From: an uncultured Duodenibacillus sp.
Lineage (GTDB): Bacteria; Pseudomonadota; Gammaproteobacteria; Burkholderiales; Burkholderiaceae_F
Direction: 5' to 3'
Assembly (NCBI GenBank): GCA_944388865.1
Contig: CALXKM010000043.1
Location: 52,529-116,528 of the forward strand
DNA: 64,000 nt
In this document: piece after piece, positions 27,459 through 35,653 of the stretch
How the letters are laid out: each line of letters opens with the position of its first letter
Numbering within the stretch: the first letter of the stretch is position 1
Translations under genes and position numbers: made by a program
The notes under the pieces: model-generated
Database searches by the model: none
What the model was told of the DNA's origin: nothing
The model's input: only the letters and a program-made list of their open reading frames with translations

Positions 27459-27723
27459 TTGAAACACTTTTTCAGAAAGCATGAGCGGGCGTTTTATTTG
27501 CTAGCCGAGCTTTTTTGTAGGTTTAGCGAGTTGCGAACATGCTGCTTGTCGTCTTCTTTGCACAAAATTAAACGGAATTACCCTTGCTGGGACCATCAGA
27601 GCGACTTGAAGGCTGTACCATAGGCTTAAGAAATCGATACTACACAAGTCCCCGACTGCAGGAAGCAAAATATCCTCGCACGGCGCCGGCCAAGCCCCGC
27701 ACGAACCGAGCAGTCCCAAGAAG

Positions 27724-28077
27724 ATGACCTCCATGACAGCATTTACAAAGATACGGCCTCAGGGATGCGCTTCGATTGAGACGCGCCGCAAGGCCATTGA
27801 ACTATTTGAAAAAGGCTACGGCTACAAAACCGTTGCAGCCAAAATCGGCGTATCCGTCTACACGGTCAGAGACTGGGGCAGGCGGTTTCGCCGCGGCACT
27901 TTTGCCGAAGACATTTCCAGTCGTCTGTACCGCTACGAAGACGACGCTCGCGAGCGTGTTCTCGAACTTGACGCCAAGGGGTTGAGCGTGAGGGAAATTT
28001 CGGAAAAAACCGGCATTCCGAAGTCGACCTGCAAGGGCTGGATCAATCGAGCAAAGGCCGTTTGTGTTGACGCCTGA
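27724..28077 (+). CDS. Small double helix-turn-helix protein (transposase-OrfA-like)
   Basis: The 117-residue basic protein carries two HTH units in tandem: RRKAIELFEKGYGYKTVAAK with VSVYTVRDW (about residues 22-50), and RVLELDAKGLSVREISEKTG with IPKSTCKGW (about residues 78-110). This resembles the DNA-binding half of IS3- or IS630-type transposases or a phage-derived regulator. No catalytic transposase partner or inverted repeats flank it. The start could be ATG 27724 or 27733. Function unknown. Confidence 0.65.
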   Translation: MTSMTAFTKIRPQGCASIETRRKAIELFEKGYGYKTVAAKIGVSVYTVRDWGRRFRRGTFAEDISSRLYRYEDDARERVLELDAKGLSVREISEKTGIPKSTCKGWINRAKAVCVDA

Positions 28078-28099
28078 GAGCTGTTCGCAAGTAAAAAGC

Positions 28100-28669
28100 C
28101 TAAAGCAAATCAAGCTCGCGCTGCCGCATGCTGCCTGCGGCTAATGTTTTTGTCTTCGTCTTTTGACTGGCGGCATTTGGCCTCGAAACGAAGCGGCGGA
28201 TGTCGCGTGCAATCCAGCGCACGATCAGATCGGCCGCCCAGGCGATTTCCTGCGGCGTGAGCTCGCGTCCTTTTTCAATGCCGTACCACTTCTTCATGCA
28301 GCCTCTGCAGCATAGTCCCGTTGCGTGCTGCGCCTTGAACACAGGATAGCCTCTCATGGGCGTCTGACGCCCGTCGTTGGCAATCACGGCCTTTGCCAAT
28401 CGCTTGGAAATGATTTCATGCGCGTGCCGGCGCAGAACATCAAGCCCAAGCCGCTCAACGGTCTGCCGCTCGGCGGCATCCAGATGAAAGCGGCTTCGAA
28501 AGGTGCTTTTTGACAAACGCTCAAAAAGATTTTCCAATTCGGAATCGGTGCGCGGCAGCGCCTTGCCCGAGGTTGGCTCTTGCCTTCGAATTGAAGGCAT
28601 CAAGCAGTTTGGGCCCGAGAGCAATTCGACTTCGAGTTCAAAGGACGGCGCTTTGTCTACGCAATGCAT
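28100..28669 (-). CDS. DUF4186 family protein
   Basis: The 189-residue protein has a core matching DUF4186: LFERLSKSTFRSRFHLDAAE, RRHAHEIISKRLAKA, DGRQTPMRGYPVFKAQHATG, CCRGCMKKWYGIEKGRELT. The CCRGC cluster with nearby His suggests a metal or redox site. The function of the family is not known to me. The start is unclear (28669 or 28600), with no good ribosome site for either. It is convergent with the HTH gene at 27724-28077. Confidence 0.8.
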   Translation of the reverse strand: MHCVDKAPSFELEVELLSGPNCLMPSIRRQEPTSGKALPRTDSELENLFERLSKSTFRSRFHLDAAERQTVERLGLDVLRRHAHEIISKRLAKAVIANDGRQTPMRGYPVFKAQHATGLCCRGCMKKWYGIEKGRELTPQEIAWAADLIVRWIARDIRRFVSRPNAASQKTKTKTLAAGSMRQRELDLL

Positions 28670-28781
28670 TGGTTTGAGAAGAATAGAGCTTGCACAACGC
28701 GTACAATCCTAGTCCTGTGCGGCAAAAAAAGGCACGTTTCAGAGCCCTTTGCCGTTGAAAAAAATTGAGGTTGTTGTTGCA

Positions 28782-30383
28782 ATGCACTGTGAAGTCTTTT
28801 CGAGCAATGCTGCTCAGGTTCAGGCTGATGTTTTGGTCATAGGCTTTTTTGCCCCCGATGCCGGCAAAAATAAAAAAGAAGCTTCTGCCGCCGGTCCCAT
28901 CTACACTCCCTCGGCGCTTGAAGTCGAGTCGGCCTCAAGCGGGGCGCTTTCGCGTCTGGTTGAGTCGGGCGACATCACAGGCAAAAGCGGTGAAGAAGTC
29001 GTGCTCTACGCCCCTGAAGGCGTCCAGGCGCGACGCGTACACATTTTAGGACTGGGCGAAATCGACAAGTTCGATGAAAAGGCCTATATCGCCGTGCACC
29101 GCAAACTTGCTGCAAAGCTTCGTGCCCAAAGCGTTGTTCTTACTTCCGAGGAGTGGACGCCCGAGGCTTGCAGCTATGCCTGGGCAGCCCGTTCGGCTGT
29201 GCGAGCTCTTGTTTTTGCCGCAGCAAAAATCAAAGGCCTCAAGACCAACCCGGTCGAGGAAAAAACGATCAAGAGCATCTTTTGGGCCTCCAACGACGAG
29301 CAGATGCTCGACGAAGTCAAACACGCCATGCACGAGGGTGCAGTTCTTGCCCAGGCCATGATCTGGGGCAAGCAGCTTGCCGATCTGCCGCCCAATGTCT
29401 GTACGCCTTCCTTTGTGGCTGAAGCTGCTCAGACAGAGGCCAGAGAAATCAACGAGAAAAAAGGATGGAAAGACAAAAAGAAGGGCAAAAAAGAGGGCAA
29501 GCACGTGCGCTGCGTCGTATTTGAAGCCGATGAGCTCCAAGAGCGCGGCATGAACGGCATTCTAAGCGTAGGGCAGGGTTCCGAAGAAAAACCCTGTCTT
29601 ATTGAACTCTCCTACTGCGGCGCAGAGCCCGCTCAAGCCCCCATCGTGATCGTGGGCAAGGGCATTACGTTTGATGCGGGCGGCCTCAATCTTAAGCCCG
29701 GACGCTCAATGCCCGAAATGAAGTACGATATGTGCGGCGCAGCAGCAGCTCTGGCGCTTGTCAAGGCCGCCGCCGAGCTTGAGCTTGACGTAAACATCAC
29801 GGCTGTTGCGCCTTGTGCGGAAAACCTTCCTTCGGGCAAGGCACTCAAGCCCTCGGACGTGATCTCGATGTCTAATGGGAAAACCGTTGAAGTTTTAAAT
29901 GCCGACGCTGAAGGACGGCTCATTCTGGCCGATGCACTCGTCTACGCCGCAGCATTAAAGCCCGCGGCCTGCCTTGATCTTGCTACGCTCACCGGAGCCT
30001 GCATCGTGGCGCTCGGCACCGAGACGACGGGGCTTTTTACCGATGACGAGAAACTTGCGCAGGATCTTCTTGAAGCGGCCAAGTCAGCCGACGACGCGGC
30101 CTGGCGCCTGCCCATGGGAGGGCACTATAGGGAGCTTTTAAAGAGCAACTGCGCCGACATCGTCAATACGGGCAATCTGCCGCACTCGGGCGCCTGCACG
30201 GCGGCGACGTTTCTCAAAGAGTTTGCGCCGGCCTGCGCTTGGGCGCATCTTGACATAGCGGGGCCGGCCAATACGTCCGGAGCTGATCGCCAGTCGACAT
30301 CGCGCCCAATGCCTTTGGTGTTTGAGTGGCTTTTGATGCGTCTTGCCGAAAAGGCAGACAAGAAAGCTGTTGCCGAGGCCTAA
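28782..30383 (+). CDS. pepA: Leucyl aminopeptidase
   Basis: The 533-residue M17 metallo-aminopeptidase shows the metal and active-site segments GKGITFDAGGLNLKP, KYDMCGAAAAL, VLNADAEGRLILADAL and LATLTGAC. It cleaves N-terminal residues from peptides; some homologues also bind DNA. The ATG at 28782 with GAGG upstream is preferred over an upstream TTG (28749). A Lys-rich insertion (around residue 230, KDKKKGKKEGK) lies between the N-terminal and catalytic domains. It is followed by holC, as in many proteobacteria. Confidence 0.95.
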   Translation: MHCEVFSSNAAQVQADVLVIGFFAPDAGKNKKEASAAGPIYTPSALEVESASSGALSRLVESGDITGKSGEEVVLYAPEGVQARRVHILGLGEIDKFDEKAYIAVHRKLAAKLRAQSVVLTSEEWTPEACSYAWAARSAVRALVFAAAKIKGLKTNPVEEKTIKSIFWASNDEQMLDEVKHAMHEGAVLAQAMIWGKQLADLPPNVCTPSFVAEAAQTEAREINEKKGWKDKKKGKKEGKHVRCVVFEADELQERGMNGILSVGQGSEEKPCLIELSYCGAEPAQAPIVIVGKGITFDAGGLNLKPGRSMPEMKYDMCGAAAALALVKAAAELELDVNITAVAPCAENLPSGKALKPSDVISMSNGKTVEVLNADAEGRLILADALVYAAALKPAACLDLATLTGACIVALGTETTGLFTDDEKLAQDLLEAAKSADDAAWRLPMGGHYRELLKSNCADIVNTGNLPHSGACTAATFLKEFAPACAWAHLDIAGPANTSGADRQSTSRPMPLVFEWLLMRLAEKADKKAVAEA

Positions 30384-30482
30384 AAGGCATTGTTTGAGAA
30401 AAGCCGCACGCGCGGCGCGCAATTTTTCGTTAAGATAGCCGCCGCGCACTAAAAAACGCTTCGTTGTTCCTTTTTGCCCCTC

Positions 30483-30917
30483 ATGCAGCAAATCGACTTT
30501 CACTTTAATGTTGCAAACCGCAGCTTGTACGCCTGCCGGCTTTTAAAGAAGGTGACCGGCATGGGGCTTGCCTGCGCTGTTTGGAGCAGCAACGAAGGCT
30601 TTTTATCGCGCGTCTATGATGATCTTTGGCGTTTTGAGGACCTTACCTTCATCTCGCATGCATGGGCAGGCAGCCAATGGGAGACGGATGCTGCCGTCGT
30701 CTTTTCCACCGACATCAGCGCGCTTGCCGCTCGCAGCGTCATCGTGCTTTTGGATGAATGCGTGCCCGAGAACTGGCAGCAGGAACTGCAGCGCTTCGAG
30801 CGCGTCATCGAAATCGTTTCCACCAACCCGTCCGAGCTGCAAAATTCCCGTCAGCGCTACCGCGTCTACCACGCAGCCGGCATCGCCTTAAAGGCGTACG
30901 ACAGGAGCAAAGGCTGA
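30483..30917 (+). CDS. holC: DNA polymerase III subunit chi
   Basis: The 144-residue protein begins MQQIDFHFNVANRSLYACRLL and contains DDLWRFEDLTFISHAW and VVFSTDI, all typical of HolC. Chi joins the clamp loader through psi and contacts single-strand binding protein. The ATG at 30483 replaces an upstream TTG (30474). Its place after pepA is the classic arrangement. The next small gene starts two bases after its stop. Confidence 0.93.
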   Translation: MQQIDFHFNVANRSLYACRLLKKVTGMGLACAVWSSNEGFLSRVYDDLWRFEDLTFISHAWAGSQWETDAAVVFSTDISALAARSVIVLLDECVPENWQQELQRFERVIEIVSTNPSELQNSRQRYRVYHAAGIALKAYDRSKG

Positions 30918-30918
30918 T

Positions 30919-31230
30919 ATGCAGGCTTATACAACCCCCGTGCTTTCCGATCGGGTTCCCTATGACTGGGAGCAGTTGAAGCAGGCCGCGCGAGCTTCAG
31001 TGCGCGAAGAAGAGCCTGCGCAGAAAACACTCGGCGAAGAGTTTGAAAAGGAGCTCATTGATGCGTTGATTCCGCTCATTCTTGAGCGCATCCATGCACA
31101 AGTCTCGATTATGGTTGACATGACGATGAAAAGCGCCGCCTCAAAGATCCGCGCCGACTTTGATCAGGCGCTTGACAAGACGGTGCGCACGGCCGTTGAG
31201 CACGTCGTTAGAGAACGCATCGCTCAATAA
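30919..31230 (+). CDS. Small conserved-type protein downstream of holC
   Basis: The 103-residue acidic protein is mostly helical (KTLGEEFEKELIDALIPLIL, then a Met/Ala-rich amphipathic helix and DKTVRTAVEHVVRERIAQ). No domain is recognised. It starts two bases after holC, so it is probably cotranslated, and is followed by a strong terminator. Similar small proteins follow holC in other Burkholderiales (from memory). A replisome or membrane accessory role is only a guess. Confidence 0.7.
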   Translation: MQAYTTPVLSDRVPYDWEQLKQAARASVREEEPAQKTLGEEFEKELIDALIPLILERIHAQVSIMVDMTMKSAASKIRADFDQALDKTVRTAVEHVVRERIAQ

Positions 31231-31261
31231 TCAAACGCTATTGATATCGCGTCAATTAGCT

Positions 31262-31293
31262 AAAAACCGCAGAGATATGAACTGCGGTTTTTG
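31262..31293. terminator. Bidirectional terminator between holC operon and rpe
   Basis: AAAACCGCAG and CTGCGGTTTT form a ten-bp stem flanked by A and T runs, lying between convergent genes. Confidence 0.85.
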
Positions 31294-31323
31294 CTTTTAG
31301 GCTATCATATGCTGTTTTTTCTC

Positions 31324-32025
31324 TTAGGCTTGGCGCGAGGCTAGAGCCTTGTTCTTCATGTCGCTGATGACTTCGGCATAAAGCGCAGCATCTTTTTTGC
31401 CGAAAATGGCGCTGCCAGCCACGAAGGCCTCGGCTCCGGCTCGAGAGACGTCTGCGATGTTGGCAGGCTTGATGCCGCCGTCGACTTCGATGAGAACATG
31501 CCGACCCGTTTGCTTTTCGTAATCGTCGAGCTTGGCGCGTGCGCGTGCAATTTTGTCGAACGTTGAGGCAATAAAGCTTTGCCCGCCGAAGCCCGGGTTG
31601 ACGCTCATGAGCAAAATCAGATCAATCTTGTCGAGCACATAGTCAAGATACTCAAGAGGTGTGGCAGGATTGAAAACGAGACCAGCCTTCATGCCCAGAT
31701 CGCGAATCAGCGAGAGCGTTCGGTCGATATGGCGCGAAGCCTCGCAGTGAAACGTGATGATGTCGGCTCCAGCCTTGGCAAACATCGGCACCAGACTGTC
31801 GACGGGCTCGACCATCAGGTGCACGTCAATGGGAGCCTTCGTAACCGCACGCAGCGCTTCGCAGACCAGAGGCCCCACCGTGAGATTGGGCACGTAATGG
31901 TTGTCCATCACGTCGAAATGAATCCAGTCGGCGCCTCCGCGCACGACGTCTTCGACCTCGCGGCCGAGATATGCAAAATTAGCCGAAAGAATCGACGGCG
32001 CAATGATGGGAAAAGCTTCAGTCAT
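31324..32025 (-). CDS. rpe: Ribulose-phosphate 3-epimerase
   Basis: The 233-residue TIM barrel interconverts ribulose 5-phosphate and xylulose 5-phosphate in the pentose phosphate pathway. Motifs are [54 protein letters not shown] and [13 protein letters not shown], including the catalytic Asp pair and metal-binding His. Length and order are normal. Confidence 0.96.
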   Translation of the reverse strand: MTEAFPIIAPSILSANFAYLGREVEDVVRGGADWIHFDVMDNHYVPNLTVGPLVCEALRAVTKAPIDVHLMVEPVDSLVPMFAKAGADIITFHCEASRHIDRTLSLIRDLGMKAGLVFNPATPLEYLDYVLDKIDLILLMSVNPGFGGQSFIASTFDKIARARAKLDDYEKQTGRHVLIEVDGGIKPANIADVSRAGAEAFVAGSAIFGKKDAALYAEVISDMKNKALASRQA

Positions 32026-32163
32026 ATCAAAAGATCTAAGAAAGGCCCGGGTCGAGTAACCCGGTCAGGTGGCAAAAGCGCCATGGCATTATAAAAGCCG
32101 CTAAATCTTCTGCGTCGGCTTTGTAGCGATTAGCTTTGCCTGACTTCGGGCCAGAGCCTTCAT

Positions 32164-32196
32164 AAAAACAGGCTCCGGACGAAAACCCAGAGCCTG
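32164..32196 (-). terminator. Intrinsic terminator of lysC
   Basis: On the minus strand CAGGCTCTGG and CCGGAGCCTG form a ten-bp stem (one G-T) with an eight-base loop and a following TTTTT, about 35 bases after the lysC stop. Confidence 0.85.
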
Positions 32197-32229
32197 CCAC
32201 GGGAGGTCTAAAAGAAACACCTCGGAAAC

Positions 32230-33492
32230 TTATTTGACCTCGGCGCCTTTATCCAGACCGAAAGCATCGTGCAGAGCGCGCACGGCAAGCTCCATGTACT
32301 TGTCTTCGATCACAAGGCTGACCTTGATTTCCGATGTTCCAATCATCTGAATGTTGATGCCCTCGCGTGCAAGGGTTTCAAACATGCGGCAGGCAACGCC
32401 GGCGTGGCTGCGCATGCCGATGCCCACAACCGAGACTTTGGCGATGTTGGTCGCCGTCGTGATGTTGCGCGGCTTGAGCGCAGGAACGACTTCATCGTTG
32501 AGCACCTTGAGCGCACGTTCGAGTTCTCCCTTGGGCACGGTGAAGGTGAAGTCGGTGGTGCCGTCGACGGCCACGTTTTGCACGATCATGTCAACGTCAA
32601 TGTTGTGCTGAGCGATCGGCCCGAGAATCTTGTAGGCCACGCCCGGCGTATCGGGAACCTGGTTCAGAGTGATTTTTGCTTCATCGCGGGTGCAGGCGAT
32701 GCCGGAAACAAGGGCTTTCTCCATCTTCGGATCTTCCTCAAAAGAAATCAGAGTGCCGCTGACGGCTTCAATGTCAACGGGAATGTCGGGATCGGTCAGG
32801 CTCGAGAGCACGCGCAGGGGAACGTGGTACTTGCCCGCAAATTCCACGCTGCGAATCTGCAGAACCTTCGAGCCAAGGCTTGCAAGCTCAAGCATTTCCT
32901 CAAAGCTCACCGCATCAAGGCGGCGCGCCTTGGGTTCGATGCGCGGATCGGTCGTGTAGACGCCGTCGACATCGGTAAAGATAAGGCACTCGGCAGCTTT
33001 AAGCGCAACAGCAAGCGCTACGCCGCTTGTATCAGATCCCCCGCGGCCGAGCGTGGTGACGTTGCCAGCGGCGTCGCGCCCTTGAAAACCTGCCACGATG
33101 ACGACCTTGCCGGCATTGAGCTCCTTCATGACCGCCTCGCTGTCGATGCTCTCAATGCGGGCTTTGCCAAAGCTTGAATCCGTGTGCACGGCCACCTGCG
33201 AGCCGTTAAAGCTCACGGCATCCACGCCGATGGCCTTGAGCGCCATCGCGAGCAGCCCGATTGACACCTGCTCGCCGGTGCTTGCCACCACATCGAGTTC
33301 GCGCGGATCGGGATTGGGCTGAATTTCCTTGGCAAGGGCAATCAAACGATTGGTCTCGCCGCTCATCGCGGATACGACGACCACCATCTGATGACCGGCG
33401 CGATGCCATTTCGCGACGCGGCGCGCAACATTCTTGATGCGTTCGGGGCTTCCCATTGAAGTGCCGCCGTACTTGTGAACAATGATCGCCAT
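32230..33492 (-). CDS. lysC: Aspartate kinase
   Basis: The 420-residue enzyme makes aspartyl phosphate, the entry to Lys, Thr and Met. Motifs are IVHKYGGTSMGSPERI, TLGRGGSDTSGVALA, FTDVDGVYTTDPR and two C-terminal ACT domains (from about residue 265: ITLNQVPDTPGVAYKI; and VSVVGIGMRSHAGV, QMIGTSEIKVSLVI). This two-ACT, single-function form is usually feedback-inhibited by Lys and/or Thr. No lysine riboswitch is visible upstream. Confidence 0.96.
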   Translation of the reverse strand: MAIIVHKYGGTSMGSPERIKNVARRVAKWHRAGHQMVVVVSAMSGETNRLIALAKEIQPNPDPRELDVVASTGEQVSIGLLAMALKAIGVDAVSFNGSQVAVHTDSSFGKARIESIDSEAVMKELNAGKVVIVAGFQGRDAAGNVTTLGRGGSDTSGVALAVALKAAECLIFTDVDGVYTTDPRIEPKARRLDAVSFEEMLELASLGSKVLQIRSVEFAGKYHVPLRVLSSLTDPDIPVDIEAVSGTLISFEEDPKMEKALVSGIACTRDEAKITLNQVPDTPGVAYKILGPIAQHNIDVDMIVQNVAVDGTTDFTFTVPKGELERALKVLNDEVVPALKPRNITTATNIAKVSVVGIGMRSHAGVACRMFETLAREGINIQMIGTSEIKVSLVIEDKYMELAVRALHDAFGLDKGAEVK

Positions 33493-33949
33493 AGGTGCGG
33501 TTGTCTCCCTAAATAATCACACATAGCCATGTGCGTTGTGCTGCAAAAAACGTCTTCGGCAAACGGTTGAAAAATTTTTCTTCTCGTATCTGCGGGCTCG
33601 AAAACGCCTGAGCGCAAAAACGCAACTTTATGGATTTTGACAGGAAAGCTTCAAAAAAGGGGAGCAAAAAGCGAAATGCTGCAGCTCAACGCACGGCTCT
33701 TGATCCTTCGCAAGCAGGCAAGGACAAACACATTAGGTAAAAAGAAGTAATTCGAGCTCGTCTTTTTCCCTTCTTTTGGAGAATATCGCTTAAGCATTGC
33801 TTAAGGCCAATGACCGGCTTGGCGCAAATGTATAGTCAACGATACAATATGAAGAATATGAGCCGCTTTCATTAAAAAAAGCGGCATCCTTTCATCTCGT
33901 CGTGCGGGCCATCAATCCCACGGCGCCAGCCATGCACAGGGAGCACTGC
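33493..33949. other. Intergenic region with two inverted repeats
   Basis: No gene is seen in about 450 bases. CTTAAG-CATTG-CTTAAG (33789-33805) is a 17-bp palindrome of operator type. GCCGCTTT and AAAGCGGC (33862-33885) form a hairpin with little T-run. Both lie upstream of the Phd-like gene and could control it. Confidence 0.4.
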
Positions 33950-34261
33950 ATGCTGACGATTGACTTCACACACTTTGCCCGACACTTCGGACAATATATT
34001 CAGCAGGTGCGGCTCGGCCATGCAGTGCTCGCTGTCAGAAACGGCGAGCCTTACTGCCTGCTCATTCACCCGTCGCTGCTCGAGGAAAACGAAGCAGCGC
34101 AGTGCGAGCAAATCGCCACAACTGAAATTTACAGGCACACGCATCAAGTCTGTCAGAACGCTGCCGCTGGGCAAACACGCTATCTCATCAACATGCGGGG
34201 GCATCCTGCGGCCAGCCTGGTCGGCCCTGAATTTTTAAGCCGCGCTCTAGCGGTCACTTGA
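33950..34261 (+). CDS. Tandem Phd/YefM-like antitoxin-type protein without a toxin
   Basis: The 103-residue protein looks like two Phd-type N-terminal folds in a row. The first is TIDFTHFARHFGQYIQQVRL with HAVLAVRNGEPYCLLIHP. The second is TTEIYRHTHQVCQNAAAGQT with RYLINMRGHPAASLVGPEF. Each shows the helix, then strand, G-P/H turn, then strand pattern that lets Phd bind DNA. A single Phd uses this fold as a dimer, so this may be a covalent dimer. GGGAG at six bases supports the ATG at 33950. No toxin gene is adjacent. The call rests on pattern only. Confidence 0.55.
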   Translation: MLTIDFTHFARHFGQYIQQVRLGHAVLAVRNGEPYCLLIHPSLLEENEAAQCEQIATTEIYRHTHQVCQNAAAGQTRYLINMRGHPAASLVGPEFLSRALAVT

Positions 34262-34405
34262 ACTCAGGCCTTGACGATGTCTGCTCGCTGAAAGCTTTGT
34301 CCGCGCTCGGGCCGCGTTATCATCGGCTTGAGAAAAAGAAAGCAAATGGTTTTTGCGAAAGCTTTCTTTTTGAAAAAAGTCATCTATCTTTTGACCGGAG
34401 TTTTC

Positions 34406-35536
34406 ATGAGCAGCATCAATCGGCTTGACACCCCGAGCCTAATTCTCGACAAAAAGAAGCTTGAGAAAAACATTGCCTTTGCGCAGGCAAGAGCCCGCGA
34501 GCTTGGCGTTGTTTGGCGCCCGCATCTCAAAACGCACAAGTGCGTTGAAATTGCCCGCATGCAGCTTTCCGGCACCCCAGGACCGGCAACGGTTTCGACG
34601 GTGCGCGAGGCCGAGTACTTTGCCGCAGCCGGCATCACGGATCTTATTTACGCCGTAGGCATTGCCCCGCACAAGCTCGCGCGCATTGATGCGCTCAATC
34701 GCGCCGGAGCCGACGTCAAGATCATTTTGGACAACGTGCCTGCTGCGAAAGCCGTCTCAGATTTTTGCAGGCAGCATCAAAGCAATATCGGCGTACTCAT
34801 CGAAATCGACTGCGACGGACACAGATCCGGCCTCAAGCCCCATGATCCGGTCATGATTGAAGTAGCGCGCAGCCTCACCGACGGAGCGCGCTTTCTCGGC
34901 GTGCTTACGCACGCTGGAGAAAGCTACAACGCGCGCACAACCGAAGAAATTGAAGCGGCTGCTGAAAACGAAGCGCTCGCTCTTACCGCAGCGCGCGACC
35001 TTTTAGCCGCCGCGGGCTTTGAAAGCCGCATTGTGAGCGTGGGCTCAACGCCCACCTTTGTGCGTGCCCAGAAGCGCCAGGGAGCCGTTACCGAATACCG
35101 CAGCGGCGTCGGAGCCTTCTACGACTTGGTGATGGCCGGCATCGGCGTGTGCAAGGTTGAAGATATTGCACTTTCGGTGCTTGTGAGCGTTATCGGCTGG
35201 CAGGAAGAAAAAAGCTGGATCATCACCGACGGCGGCTTTCTTGCCATGAGCCGCGACCGAGGCACGGCCTCTCAGAGCGTCGACTGCGGCTACGGGCTCG
35301 TTTGCGACGTCTACGGTAATCTGATCCCCGATTTGTGGGTCAAGCAGTGCAATCAGGAGCACGGCGTCATCTGCCGGCGCGACGGCAAGCCTTTTGACGT
35401 CAAAGCCTATGGCCTGGACACGAAGCTTCGCATCCTTCCCAATCACGCCTGTCCGACGGCGGCAGCCTTTGAAGGCTACAACGTCGTCGAAGGCGACAAT
35501 GTCACAGCCCTCTGGCCGCGCTGCAACCGCTGGTAG
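34406..35536 (+). CDS. DSD1-family PLP enzyme (D-threonine aldolase-like)
   Basis: The 376-residue protein has an alanine-racemase-type N-terminal barrel. LDTPSLILDKKKLEKNI is followed by WRPHLKTHKC, whose Lys is the PLP anchor, then STVREAEYFAAAGI and VLIEIDCDGHRSGL. A C-terminal D-serine-dehydratase-like domain follows with metal ligands in the LPNHACPTAAAF segment. These enzymes cleave D-threonine-type 3-hydroxy amino acids or dehydrate D-serine. GGAG at five bases supports the ATG at 34406. The exact substrate is open. Confidence 0.88.
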   Translation: MSSINRLDTPSLILDKKKLEKNIAFAQARARELGVVWRPHLKTHKCVEIARMQLSGTPGPATVSTVREAEYFAAAGITDLIYAVGIAPHKLARIDALNRAGADVKIILDNVPAAKAVSDFCRQHQSNIGVLIEIDCDGHRSGLKPHDPVMIEVARSLTDGARFLGVLTHAGESYNARTTEEIEAAAENEALALTAARDLLAAAGFESRIVSVGSTPTFVRAQKRQGAVTEYRSGVGAFYDLVMAGIGVCKVEDIALSVLVSVIGWQEEKSWIITDGGFLAMSRDRGTASQSVDCGYGLVCDVYGNLIPDLWVKQCNQEHGVICRRDGKPFDVKAYGLDTKLRILPNHACPTAAAFEGYNVVEGDNVTALWPRCNRW

Positions 35537-35556
35537 GTCGTCAGCGGCTGCCAAGC

Positions 35557-35620
35557 AAAAAAATCCCGCTTGGCTTCAAGATGAGTTCACAAAGAACTTC
35601 TTAGAAATCAAGCGGGATCA
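35557..35620 (-). terminator. Terminator between DSD1-type gene and acyl-CoA synthetase
   Basis: ATCCCGCTTG and CAAGCGGGAT form a ten-bp stem with a long (about 35-base) loop. On the minus strand it is followed by seven T, so it mainly serves the acyl-CoA synthetase, but it also closes the plus-strand gene. Confidence 0.65.
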
Positions 35621-35653
35621 GAAAAAACTTCCCCGAGCAAAATTCTCAAGGCG

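Noticed and set aside
33493-33700. Lysine riboswitch upstream of lysC
   Set aside because: The leader is short, and no conserved riboswitch core could be recognised.
34262-34405. Toxin gene partner for the Phd-like protein
   Set aside because: The interval is only about 140 bases and the next gene is a PLP enzyme; no RelE- or Doc-like frame exists on either side.
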